Origin: Lineus longissimus
Taxonomy: Eukaryota; Nemertea; Pilidiophora; Heteronemertea; Lineidae
Length of the DNA stretch: 64,000 nt
Direction of reading: 5' to 3'
Assembly: GCF_910592395.1 (NCBI RefSeq)
Contig: NC_088309.1
Location: 11,968,599 to 12,032,598, forward strand
Shown here: in pieces, positions 22,240 through 33,917 of the stretch
Layout of the letters: every line of letters starts with the position of its first letter
How positions within the stretch are numbered: the first letter of the stretch is position 1
Notes under the pieces: model-generated
Database searches by the model: none
What the model was told of the DNA's origin: nothing
Seen by the model: only the letters and a program-made list of their open reading frames with translations
Translations under genes and position numbers: made by a program

Positions 22240-22480
22240 ATGCGCTTGAGTTGGTGCAAAATGTGGAAGCTGTCAAAAAGCATTTAAAAAACACCTTTTT
22301 CGTTGTTTAATTTGAGATATTTTAGATTAGAAATTGATACCTCACTGTTGGTATTGATTGTCTTACCAAAACCGCGACGGTGGTGCTACCGAGGCAGAGC
22401 CAACCAATACCTCCAGTTTAGTATCAATTCCTCAAACCAAATCAATTGCAAAATTAAATTCGGTTTTGTTAGAGTGAGTC
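22240..22480. repeat. Dispersed repeat shared with 54243-54560
   Basis: Both loci share 'GTTGGTGCAAAATATGGAAG'-like sequence, 'TTCGTTGTTTAATTTGAGAT', 'GATACCTCACTGT' and, after a divergent centre, an inverted phrase 'CCAATACCTC..TTTGGTATCAATTCC'. The partial inverted symmetry suggests a small palindromic transposon-like element. Non-coding. Confidence 0.65.
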
Positions 22481-22984
22481 GGTGGATTAATAGAGTGAAC
22501 AAAGTGAGTTTGCCTGCAGCAATGCAAATTATGAAAACGCCTGATGGGATATTCAAAATTCTGTACCAGCCTCTTGGGATGGTATATATCAACGTTACCT
22601 CTGCGTGTGTTGACCATACTGAGTGTGGGAGAACGATTCTATATGGAACAGGCAGTGTAAGTTGACCATGACATAAAAGTCATGTTTTAAATCAAATCAT
22701 CACCAAGAGCATTCAAAGTATCATGAACATTGAAAGGCATGAACAACTTCAAGTAAATTGCTTGAATGAGCTTGTATATTTTTACTTTTATGCCATGGTA
22801 AACAAACGTGCCTGTGAAAAGGGTCATTTCAAAATGGCCACAATTTATTTTCGCAGGTGTTTATTGAGTTGTCGCCTGTTCTTATTTGTGAAAATTGTCA
22901 GTATTATGTCATTATCAACGATGATCTCATTTCTGTTTATCATCTTATGTCATCTTGCCAGCGTACATGTAGTAATCCTATTGA

Positions 22985-23060
22985 ATTTTTGCCGAAGGTA
23001 TGGAATCTTCTATAGGCTACTGTCCACCTATGTGGGCTCTTAAAATTGCTGTGGCATAGA
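22985..23060. repeat. Short dispersed repeat shared with 6335-6425
   Basis: Contains GGTATGGAATCTTCTATAGG and CTACTGTCCACCTATGTGGG, matching the gene A intron copy with substitutions. Same orientation. Confidence 0.5.
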
Positions 23061-23134
23061 CACTCAGATACACGGGATCACAGCTTTTAGACTCATCCAA
23101 CAGACTCTTGGATATTTGATACATTGTATATGTG

Positions 23135-23280
23135 TTGTGAAGGGCCAGGAATTTTAGTTCCTTGAATCCCACGCCAGTTCATCCAGAAATTCGAACCAGG
23201 GTTCTCTCCAGGATCGAACCGGGGCCCTGTTGCATGGTAGCCAGCAGTGTCAACTGCTAGGCTACGAGGCTCACCTATTT
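23135..23280 (-). mobile_element. tRNA-derived SINE, minus strand
   Basis: On the minus strand a tRNA-like head reads GTAGCCTAGCAGTTGACACT (box A region) and CGGTTCGATCC (box B), then an 'AACCCTGGTTCGAAT' segment. A related copy lies at 47080-47215. It is too diverged to be a functional tRNA and has no cloverleaf I could close. Confidence 0.65.
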
Positions 23281-24119
23281 GGATCAGTCGAATCAACTGC
23301 TTGAAGGTTGTCACAATGTCAGTGTTGGCTTTGGGAAAAGATGAGGGTCTGTGTGAGGATAGCCTGAATGAACTACAGTATCGCCTATTGTTGAGTGGAG
23401 AGAAATTGTGTAGTGGTTTAGACCGGAAACCACTTTTTTAATAAAGAATGTAAAGTATTTAGAAAAAAAATTGTACTGATCATTTGATGAAGATGGCTTT
23501 AAGTACAAGTACGGGTAGGCATGAGAATTGTGTCTGACATTTGTCTGAAGTAGTAGGTTTTGTTATTTGTGGTAGAAAAACACTATATTAGCTTCAGTTT
23601 GAAAAGCAAACATATGGCAATTTTTTGCTTAGTAAAGTAGTTAGTAGTACATTTAGATGCCATTTGTCCACCTTATTTAGTTAAATCATCGACAAACTAA
23701 TCTCATGAGAAATGAGAACTTGATATTTGGCACGTGTAATTGGTGTAGGGTGTTTTTAGATGTTTGTTTCAAAGTTAATTGCTATTATAATATTTTACTG
23801 CATTTGATATCCGAAGTACCTTTAGGTTTTGGGAGTGACTTTGAATTGTAGGGTGCCAGTTTGAGTCAAGAATCAAGAATCCATTGATTTTTTATCTATT
23901 ATGTACACATATGTTTTCCAACTACTCACCAGTCAGCGGAAAATATCATGAGAAACACATTGAGGTCAAATCGTCATGAGTTGGAGGCGTGGCTAGTGCC
24001 ACTTGATACTGTCAACCGGCCTGCAATGGCCAAGCATGGGCACTTCCAGGAGTGTTTACAGTAATATGGATGACGTACACTGTGTGTATTGTAAACGGTC
24101 GTTGTCAGTAAATGTGATG

Positions 24120-24290
24120 TTTTCCCCACTAATCAACCCCATCAAAAGTGCCTGGAAGTGTAGAGCTGTGTGAGCGTTGGTTGGTTTCCTACAAAAAGGT
24201 TTGGGATTGGGCAGGGAAATGAGTGAATTAAGAAAGCGCTTTGAGACAGTGCAAATTTAAAGTGCTATATGAGAACTTGGATTATGGGTA
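24120..24290 (+). mobile_element. SINE/LINE 3'-tail fragment
   Basis: The phrase AAAGCGCTTTGAGACAGTGC followed by 'AAAGTGCTATATGAGAAC' is the kind of 3' tail shared by CR1/L2-type retroposons and the SINEs that use them. A related tail (GAAGCGCTTTGAGCGACTG) ends the SINE at 39990-40345. No intact head is seen. Confidence 0.55.
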
Positions 24291-25532
24291 CTGCTTCCCA
24301 AAGTGTTCTTTGCAATTTTTGAATCTGTGATTACGTTTTTGTGCTGTTAAAAAATAAAACATCCTCTTAGTTTTATAAGTTTTTTGCACATTGTATGTAA
24401 AAAATTCATCTTTAGTATTTTTAAGTATTTGTTGGCTTCAATTTTTACCCTTTGGTGCTGGAGAGTCAAGACCAGGAGAGTGACACACCCCAAAGGTTTA
24501 GCCAATGGTTTGGGTTGGAATTTGAGTTTTAGCCATTACAGTGACCCAGCAGTGCAGCATCAATTTCAATACTTTCACACCTAAAATTCAACGAATTGTC
24601 AACAAACTGAAAACTGTCTTTGACATGGCCTCCATTCTGTCGAATCCAAGACGGCATGTGCAACTGGATCGCACTGTTCATATCGGGGATCGCAAAACTG
24701 AGACCCAGATTGCTTCTGGACAATTACAAAGAATTTTAATCATTATTTGTAAGCCATGGTACTGTTACCTTGATGTGGTGTAACGGCTTGAGCACTTCTA
24801 TGACCCGGACAGCATTGCTGGCAGGAGTGAAAACTGGCAGGTACAAACATGCCAGACTGGCTGAAGGCGAGACGTCCGACCAGAATCAGACTCCAGGTTG
24901 GAGGTTGTGCGCAGGGTTAACACCCCTGCCACGTAAAAAATCAAAGAGGTTACAGAAATGCTAACAAGAAGACCTATGCTCCACTTGGAGTATTAAATAG
25001 GGTTTAAGTCAAGTAAGTCATCTTACCTTTATATTGAGGAGCAAAAGCCCTTCCAAGCTGGGGCCTGGGGGTTTCTTTGCAAGTCGGACATGAAAACAAA
25101 GTTTTATAAAAGTTTCTCACCACTCCTCTGTCAAAAAGTGCTAGTTCAAATGGCTGTGACCACATGCAAGCTACATGTACAAGGACACGAGGTAGGAGAG
25201 AATTTGACTGGATCGTGCAATTATAGTCGTCTGGTCGCATCCCAGTATTTCTGGCAAGGATACTAAATGTAGTAGTAGAATTTAAAACTTCACTTCTCCC
25301 GTGAATGTTTTGAATGCAAATGTTCCTTCTGCAAAGACAATTTTAGTGGACAATGCAGACCGTTAAATTTTTAACTTTACAATGGCAATGTGACACCAGT
25401 CATAAAATTCAGTCTTCCCGACACAGAATTTGGACCACGCATCCATCCAGATGCTGAGAACATGTAGATTTATCTGCAATGCTCCGCCTCTCTGGATACC
25501 TCTAGACCCCAAGTTGCCTTTGCTACCCCTAA

Positions 25533-26160
25533 GGCCGCGTATCCATAGGGTATGCCCTTGTGTAGTGTGGCGTTATGGTGTAACAGCCTTGTGACCTGGC
25601 ACTATGCCCTGCGTCTCCATTGGATATTCCTTTTTGGTCATGTAGGCCTTTGTAGTCCTCATTTCGCAGCGGTCAATCGGTACGGACAGAGGTGCGAGAA
25701 GAAAGGTAGGCGTTTATCCGCACGCTGTCATTATTTCAGAAGACAATTTCTTATGAATATTGAAAATGAAAATACATGTAACTTGTATTTTCACTTGCAA
25801 CATCAAATTGACATGTACATGTATATAAAACTTGACTTTTAAGCAACAAATTACAGGTTCGTGCTTGTTATGATAATCATCAGTTTCGGGGTCCCAGAGT
25901 AGTTCCCGTTGATGAGCCTCTTGAATTAATTTCGCCTCAGACATTGCTTCCGTGTTGTTCACTCGCAAAAGAATGGACATGTTCAATCCCAATATGGGCC
26001 TATATTCCCTATCCACAGTGCATATATGCCCGCAATGTGACACGGCATAACCTATGGGAACGATCAATAACACCAACGAAGGTTCATTGTCCGTGTGGCG
26101 CGCCACGCGGTAAAAAGGGAATGTTGTGCAGGGCACGGAACAGCCTATGGATACGCAGCC
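25533..26160 (-). mobile_element. PIF/Harbinger-type transposon with TAA target duplication
   Basis: Left end GGCCGCGTATCCATAGGGTA; right end, opposite strand, GGCTGCGTATCCATAGGCTG. A TAA trinucleotide directly flanks both sides (25530-25532 and 26161-26163), as expected for PIF/Harbinger insertions. It is 628 bp long, with a minus-strand coding segment for a MADF-like domain and no transposase. Harbinger transposons normally carry a second, DNA-binding Myb/SANT- or MADF-like protein, which fits. Confidence 0.75.
25714..26136 (-). pseudogene. MADF/Myb-like DNA-binding protein fragment of a Harbinger element
   Basis: The minus-strand frame contains EAKLIQEAHQRELLWDPETD followed by DYHNK. The pattern K-L-I-x(5)-R-x-L-W-D-P-x(3)-D-Y-x-N matches the start of MADF domains. 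The rest of the domain (the second half with conserved tryptophans) is not visible, and the frame ends in low-complexity sequence. It is likely the remaining exon of the element's accessory DNA-binding protein rather than a host gene, because it lies entirely inside the TIR-bounded element. The first Met is unsupported; the real coding part may be only about 25960-25860. Confidence 0.55.
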
Positions 26161-26469
26161 TAAGAGACTTTGATGGACAACCCTACTCCATACTGAGTGC
26201 AGTCACAATCAATGCAGTGCAACCACAATGGTTTTACAGCAAAAACAATCATCATCCAAAATCAATCATGTCATAAACAAAACACAACTAAAGATTTCAC
26301 AATTGAAAACCCATTTATTTTCCATATATCTAGCTAACAATCAGGCCTCCATCAACCCTATCAAGTCCTGACAATATGTCCCCATCACGGTACACCTAAG
26401 ATTAGGGAGGCCTCAAGAGTATTGCGTCACTGAAGAAAACATGAAGCAGAACATCTTTATCAATGGCCT

Positions 26470-26596
26470 CCACTGGGACTGACAAATGCTGTCCCAAATA
26501 GGACAGTGTCCCGATGTGAAATTGAAAAGAAACAACCCATTCAGGACTATATAGAGTGTCCTAGGGACAGAGGTGTCCGCTGAAGGAGAATCCATT
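26470..26596. mobile_element. pogo/Tigger-like MITE fragment
   Basis: Contains CACTGGGACTGACAAATGCT and ends GGACAGAGGTGTCCGCTGAA followed by GGAGAATCC, matching the better copies at 30232-30409 and 34670-34788. Truncated and diverged. Confidence 0.55.
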
Positions 26597-26599
26597 CTT

Positions 26600-29500
26600 T
26601 TAATCCAGACTTGCTTTCAACATATGTTAAGGAATGATTTCAAGCAACGCTGTAAAAAATCTTTACCGTCTTCAAATTTGAGTAAATCATCATGTTTATG
26701 ATACATCGAATAACCCGATGCCAGACCTGAAAGGGTTGATAATGCTCCACTTGAAATCAACTGGTCAACCTGGTTGCCGAGACAGCAATGATTATGAAAT
26801 GTACAAGCACTGCTAGATTGAAACCGATACTGAACCAAGGTCACAAGAAATAACAATTCCCACACTCAATAAATCATATCAGAAATGCTTACTAATTACG
26901 ATCATGAGGTGCATCAGGCAAATCATAATATAATCTAACTCAGTTGTGTCATAGAGAAGAAGTCAATAAATTCACTGAGAGATAAAAGGCTATTAAGGAG
27001 GTATAGAGCCAGGCCCAGGAAAACTTTTGTTTCTGGTACGAGTATATCCCTTGGAGGGAGCCGGAAGTGCGTACCGGTGGAGTTCATCTGAGCATGAAGA
27101 GTCTTAATCGGTGAATGAAATTTTGGGAATAGAGTTACTTGCAAATTCTGGCATTGAAAAAGTCCAATCTAACCACTCCATTCACTTGAAATTCCACCCT
27201 TTGCCTCACGACTGACAAAACTAGTTCGTCCAGAGCAGTGTGAGTGTGCGAAGCCTAGCAGCTTGACCCACTACTGTAGTACACAATGCCACTTTTTTGA
27301 ATGAAGACTGGCTAAAAAACACTGATTCATAGGCACACGGACGTGTTAGTCTTCTAGTGTCAAGGGCCATTAGAAATATCAAGACGCGTTCTGTGTAAAT
27401 ATGGTTGAACTACAATTTCTTTATTCAATTATTAAGAGTCAACAACATTCTGCATCAGTTTACGGAGAACGTTGGTAGCCTGGAATAAGAACTCCCAAAT
27501 AAATTTTATGACTACTTCCCTGGAACCAAATAATTTATAGTGTATGGCCGATTCTTGTCCATAATGACATTATGTTTAATTACATATTTTTAAATATCAA
27601 TCTAAGTTTCATTTACTGACTTCGATTGAAATGCAGGAGCAGTACCACAGGGCCCAGATATACAGTAAAGCCTAACACTACTGGTATGTAACCATCCAGA
27701 CCAGATAAAGTGAGGAATTCAAAAAGAGTACTGCATTATCAGTATGAGTTTCAACAGCCCAAGCCTGATTATTAGCATCCTGAGGATTCTGTCAATGGTT
27801 CTAATTAGAGTTTTCCTCAGAATGTCCGAGACTGATGGATAGTAATAAATTATAATATCAATGCGTTTCATTGGCTACATATTCCAATTCTATATACAAA
27901 ACTACCATTCTAACTAAGCACAGTGCATTAATATTGATAAGTTATGTCACCAGGTACAAGTAAGCTTATCCTCTGCCTCCGATCCTAGTTAATTCCTTTG
28001 GGGAATTTGAATCGGCGCCGCCGTCACCAAAAGCTGGGACAAAAATTTACAGAGTCTGTGTGGGGTTCCTCATGCCCATGAATCACCACCACAGGAAGTC
28101 ACCATCCGTAGCCACCCGGTACCTGTGCCAAGTTTCAGCATAAATGCACCAATCATTTAAAATCATCTTTCGGGTCAATTCACGGTCAGACTCTCCGGTG
28201 TAATCTCTTGTAAAATAACACACACTAATACCAAACTCTTCGGCACAGTACTGTCCTATATTTGAGATATCTTCCAAAACCAAAACGAATATGGTGGAAA
28301 TAAGACAAGTTGGGTATGGTGGTCAAACGTGCACGTGTGACCAGATACAAACATCTGGAAATTTTGTTGCAGTTTCTGCCGGCGGTGGTGTTGATTCAAA
28401 GTCCTCAAAGGAGCAGTATCAAGTGATACCGATCCCGGGTCACCCAAACGTCACGAAAAATGTTGTTGTACGAAAACAACAATCCTTGTAAATTGCTGTC
28501 TATTCATTGTCAAAAACACAGCATGGGTTTTACAGAGAAGACAATACATGCTCTCCATTTAAAGTTAGGAGACCGGCATGCAGTCCTTTTGGCAATGAAC
28601 AGGCAGCATGAAATTATGGCTACTCATATCAACAAATATTAATTATTCAATTGATGTCTGGCAATATTCATTGAAACCAAAGGCGCAGGTTTGAAACAAA
28701 CAATCAAAACAGACCTTGTATATATCTGTGTTCTCGAATTTAACTTCAGGCACCAGCTAATTACCATGTTTATGATTTGTCAGGTAAAGGATTATATAGT
28801 TTCAAAGCCCTTTTTGTATAACCGTCATAAAAACTGATAACTATGAACAGAATGGTGCCACATAGTTGAACTGAAGAGAGAATGCGAGTGAATTATGTAC
28901 AAACATCTATCGAGACATAAATTTGATTTTTAACAGAACATGGCAATAAGTGAATAAATTCATATCTTACAGGTGCAAACTATGATAAGATGATTAGAGT
29001 GAATATTACAGGCCTAGATCCTACAGCATCTCATTGATGTCTTTGGGAAGGCGACATTATATGTTACAGCTCCAGTCATTTGCCTCGCATCGAATTCAAT
29101 CAAAAGAACCTGATGGTGTATCTTATTTGATTCTGGAGACCAACCATATCACGATATTTCAATCCCAATTACATGTAAAGCCTGTTTGGCATAAGCGTGT
29201 TGCTTGCATTTGTCAATTTTCTGAACAATGCAATATTCAACCCCCCTCCAAAACCAAAACTGGATTACACTTACAGCACTTATTTGATGAATCGTTTCAT
29301 TTTTTGAAACTATCAAAGAGTCTTTGGTGTCATCTAATGCTCCTTTAACCAAGAACAAAATGTCTTTCCACTGGGATTACTTAACACATGTTTGACATGA
29401 GAAACAACTTCTGAGCCCACCTGAACAGAACAATCAGGAAGGGATAGGCAGAAAGCAAGGGAGGTGACATTCTTATGACGGATACAAAGATCATGACAGA

Positions 29501-30231
29501 ACGGAACCACTGCTCTCAACAGAACTTTAAACAGACTTTCAACAGAAATACTACTTAGAACATCCAAACACCAAATGTATGGTAACATCCTTTTATTACA
29601 TTTTCATAATTTCTGTATTTTATTGTGATAGAGTCAGCATTTGAACTTTTTCTTAAAGATTGTACTCAACACAATGGCACTTTAGAGCCTTAAACTATAG
29701 CTAGATGGACTTTCTCAGTCAGAGTCTGGTTGAAAGCAGTGGTCCCACTTCCATCCTTATTCATGTACACAACTCAGAAAAAAACACCTGTTGTTACTGT
29801 TTCAATTAAAACATAACAAATAAAATATACAAAAAATAATGCAAAGTGGAAGTCAGACAAATTCTGCATTACATTTTCAAACACAGCTCAAGCTCTATAC
29901 AAAGTCCAATACAACTTTTAGTGAGAAGCAGCATATTGGTTTAAAATTCGAGATTATTAATCAAAACTATCACAATTCATTGTACTATTATACAAAGCAT
30001 GCCACAGGACACTTCATGACCACATGGTTCTGCTCCCAAGCCAACCCAGTCAGTGGCACCCGATACTTGTACATTCTGAGTAAATGATTAGACGCAATAT
30101 CGACCAAATTTTGCTAGCAGCCATGATTGCTGTCAAGAACACCAATTTGAAATGTCACACTCCCACACAATTGGTTTAAATTTTACCAAATGCCAAAGCT
30201 AATCAGATTTCAAAATTTGATGGTTCACATC
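26600..30231. other. Non-coding interval, no gene supported
   Basis: AT-rich sequence with scattered short frames. The longest plausible one (28083-28283, minus strand, ending DGDFLWW) has a protein-like composition, but I cannot place it in a family or link it to neighbouring exons. Part of the region toward 33918 could be LIS1 3' UTR. Confidence 0.4.
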
Positions 30232-30409
30232 CAGTAGAACCTCTCTAATAAGGATACCCTCGGGACTGATAATTGCTGTCCTCAATAGAGAGGTGCCCTG
30301 ATTAGAGAGGTCAAATTGAATGCCAACAACCAATTTGGGACCAAAACTAGTGTCCTTAGAAGAGGGGCTGTCCTTTATAGAGAGGTGTCCGCTAAGGGAG
30401 GTTCCACTG
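30232..30409. mobile_element. pogo/Tigger-like MITE
   Basis: Left end CAGTAGAACCTCTCTAATAA; right end, opposite strand, CAGTGGAACCTCCCTTAGCG. The terminal CAGTRGAACCTC and the following 'TA' are typical of pogo/Tigger-like mariner elements. 178 bp, non-coding. Related copies are at 26470, 34670 and 42690. Confidence 0.72.
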
Positions 30410-33400
30410 TACATGTACAATACCGTGGCCAGCTAACAAAATGTGATTTACGGTAGTTCTCTGCAAACAATACTGGATTACAACTAGCGAAAAGTCCAAA
30501 ATGCCATACAATAATACTCCAACGAGGAGAGCCAAACAAATTTTGGACCACTACATTAATCTATATATTGTATCATATACATGTATGCCTAATCGCAATC
30601 ATCAAGCACAGAACAGTGACTTGTGGTGCACCCTGGTGACGGATTTGAACATCGAGGTAACGCTCAATTCAACATGGTCGAGTTACACACATCAGTTAAG
30701 CATGGGGTTCAGGTTTGTTTAAGCATGGGTTCAGCCCAAGATGACTAACTGATAATAGTGAAGTCAACTGGGTCACCAGGGGGCTTCAAACGATTGCACA
30801 CCAATAAATACATACCATTGTGACTGAGACTTGTTATTTATAATGAGCACAGGTCATCATACAAGGACACAAGTTGTGCAAAAAAGAATCTTAATGTCAT
30901 GATAGACAAAATTAGTGTGTATCTGTATGTACAGCCTGTAAAACACCAACAGTATTTACTGGAATTTACATTGCGCACTGATAAAGCTTTCTACACCAAT
31001 AAGGACTAACAGCAATTCAGAACTTGGGATGGTATGCTTCAGAAGTATTACTGCACACACAAATATATTCCCCATCAATTGAAAGTAATTTCCTACTAGT
31101 TTACTTAAAAGGATTTTTTTAATTCAAAAATTCTCTTTTATCAGCTGCCGAGCTCTTACGTAGAGTTTGAAATTAAGATCAATATCATTGGTTATCATAA
31201 TCATCGACAAAGTTATCACTGGCCACGATCTGAGGTCACTAATAGATCTTTGCCATAGAGAGAAATAGCTTTTACCACAGATGACAGTTTAGATGCTTTT
31301 TAAATGCAACCTTCTGATGCAATTTTTCATACATTTGGACTTGGTTCATTTTAGTTCACATCAAATTGTCCATGTGCAGTAACTGAAACATTCTCATGTA
31401 ACCCTTTACAAGTACGAATTGACATTGTCCTTCTGGCCAGGGACAGGTATGACCGAGGAAGCGGCAAGCCTTCACCTTTTTAGTAACAGAAAACATCTCC
31501 ACCAGGCAATTATTATTTAGGGAATAAAGAAAGTAACAGGTTCTCAACACTGGGAGCAACCTCATGGCACTTGCCACGCTGTACAAGTTTTTACAACATT
31601 TTTATTTAAAACCAGTTTCAACAGTCTTGGCAAGAGAAAGTAACCTCGATTTAATTTCAAAGCCAGGACATTACAGGAAAAGCAGTGCTTATAATAAGCA
31701 CACTTATCTAACCCAAGTGCATGGAACAACGCCTTCAAAGCAGGATCGAAAGAGCAGAAACGCTGGTCCATATCGGATATTTTCAAATTTTAGCACATAG
31801 ACATGACAGCCTTTTATTAGTATACATCAATTTCACAGAGCAACACAGCTTACTAACATTGGGACTTAGATCAATCTTTTGTAATCTCTACATTATTCAA
31901 GCAATTTCACATGAACCAAAGCCAAGAAGATGTACAGAGGTACCAGGATGATGTACAGCCCTCTTACAAGTTTTACTCCTACTCGTGGTGAAACACTTTA
32001 CCCCAAGCTCTGCCGAATTACGACATTAGCACAGGATGAGGATCAATGCGAGGCAAAGTGCTGCGACATAGAATTTTTAATCTGATTAAAGGCCATGCAT
32101 TAACATTCAATAAATAACATTACTTTACGCCACAGTCCTTTACACTTGTTTTCTATATATGTGTAATGAACTTTGTGATCATGTTAGATCATTATGCGAT
32201 ATATGACATGTAGGAAATAATAATGATTTATGCACTGGCAGTCAACATGCAAGATGATCAGAAGAGTCAGTTTGCTAGATCTAGAGTCTACCAGAATTAC
32301 TCTTTCATACAATATGCCCCCAAAACAATTCTGCTAAAGCTCACTTGGGACACTATATGACCATGAGGCTATGCCAGGTGTAGTACTGGATGTGCTATTT
32401 GCTGAAACGATCCACCTCACATCCAAGAATCATCACGACACGGTCACAGGTCATGCACTGCAACATGCCATCTAAAGATTCCCAACGGTGATTTTGAAGC
32501 TGGAGAATTTGAGCACCATCAACCTCTCACCTTGATAGGATCACAAGTCGTCTCCCCATGAACTAGTGACACAGAAACATTGCAGTTATAACAGACCGTG
32601 AATGATCTTATCTGATTCGGATCGACCCACAAACCCATTTATTCTGCAACCACTAGAGGCAAGAGATTTGTTCCAATGAATCTAAAGAAACTCCCTGAAT
32701 TGTTTGAGCAAATAACACCAACAGCCCACCGAGGTTACAATAACCGGCCTTCATAGGCAGGAAGCTTGATTAGGTACACATGAAGACATGTACACGTAAT
32801 TGTTGGTGCACGTAAGCCAATCACAACGCGAGACAATTTTGATGCACCGTGTGACTCTTTTGTTCTAAGCGGTCGGTTACACCAGACCAGTGTAGCAGTC
32901 TCACAGTCACAGCTCGATAAATACATTAACAATTCACAACATGTAGGTTATATACCGTTCAGATCTCTGGTTCCTGGTCGTCAGAACAGGAACCCATCCC
33001 GCATGCAACGCTCACCTAATTAGCCTCAGTCATTCTCGTGAATCTCTTACTTGACTTATGTGGGTAATTCTTCCAGAAATGTCACAAAAACTTACAGAGG
33101 ACCGACTTGAGGCAAATCCATCACCGAAAGTCTAATAAGCTCTGCCATACACATTCTACACACTGTAGGACCAACGACAGTACTTGCTGCTATATGGAAC
33201 ACGTAATACTGAAGCCAACTCTCGAAAGAGGCAACAAAAAATTCTAGAAGAAAGTAACATACTACCCACCGAAGCAGTAGTACAGAAAGTGGCACATTAC
33301 AGAGAGGCTTACAGATGATTAAATAGTTCGAATTGTACATCAATCCTCAACTGACGTCAGTCCTGAACTCCGAATCACTTTCTTCTATGAAAATAGCTCA

Positions 33401-33917
33401 TTCATTAATGAACCGCCTCGACTAGCGAGTGGGTATGCCATGCACTGGGAAGCCACTAGTTGTCCAGGCAACCTGATGAGAGCAGTCTAAAGCACCAACG
33501 TATCCAACCTTCAGGCAGTAGGTATCTCTGGTGAAGTACACGGCGAACTCCGACGAAACTCAAGACTCTGGAGAAACACCAAATAAACACCAAGCCAAAC
33601 TTGTTGATCTGCAGTAGTACATGAAGCAATGACATCTGCACCAGACGGTGAATCAAGTGCTGGAAAACAACTCTCCACATGACCATCTATCCTCATGTGA
33701 CACAGACGCCTATTTTCGTCAACTACAGATCCTGCTGTCCACAACATCTTTTCCCGTCCATATAGAGCATTTCTCCATCTTGTTAAGCGGGATATATAGG
33801 TATACATAGGGCGTATATAGATGTTACACAGCTGCATATACATGGAAGCTTGACCGCCATCACAGAAGCATACTACACTGGTCGTCCATATCATCCTACT
33901 ATGTTTCCTTTCTGTCA
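30410..33917. other. Non-coding interval, possibly including LIS1 3' UTR
   Basis: No convincing coding exon. It directly follows (in minus-strand terms) the LIS1 stop codon. Vertebrate LIS1 mRNAs have long 3' UTRs, so part of this interval may be transcribed, but I see no decisive 3' end. Confidence 0.4.

Noticed and set aside
28083-28283. A minus-strand frame ending ATDGDFLWW with protein-like composition
   Set aside because: No recognisable domain, no adjoining exons and no repeat context, so it is not supported as a gene.
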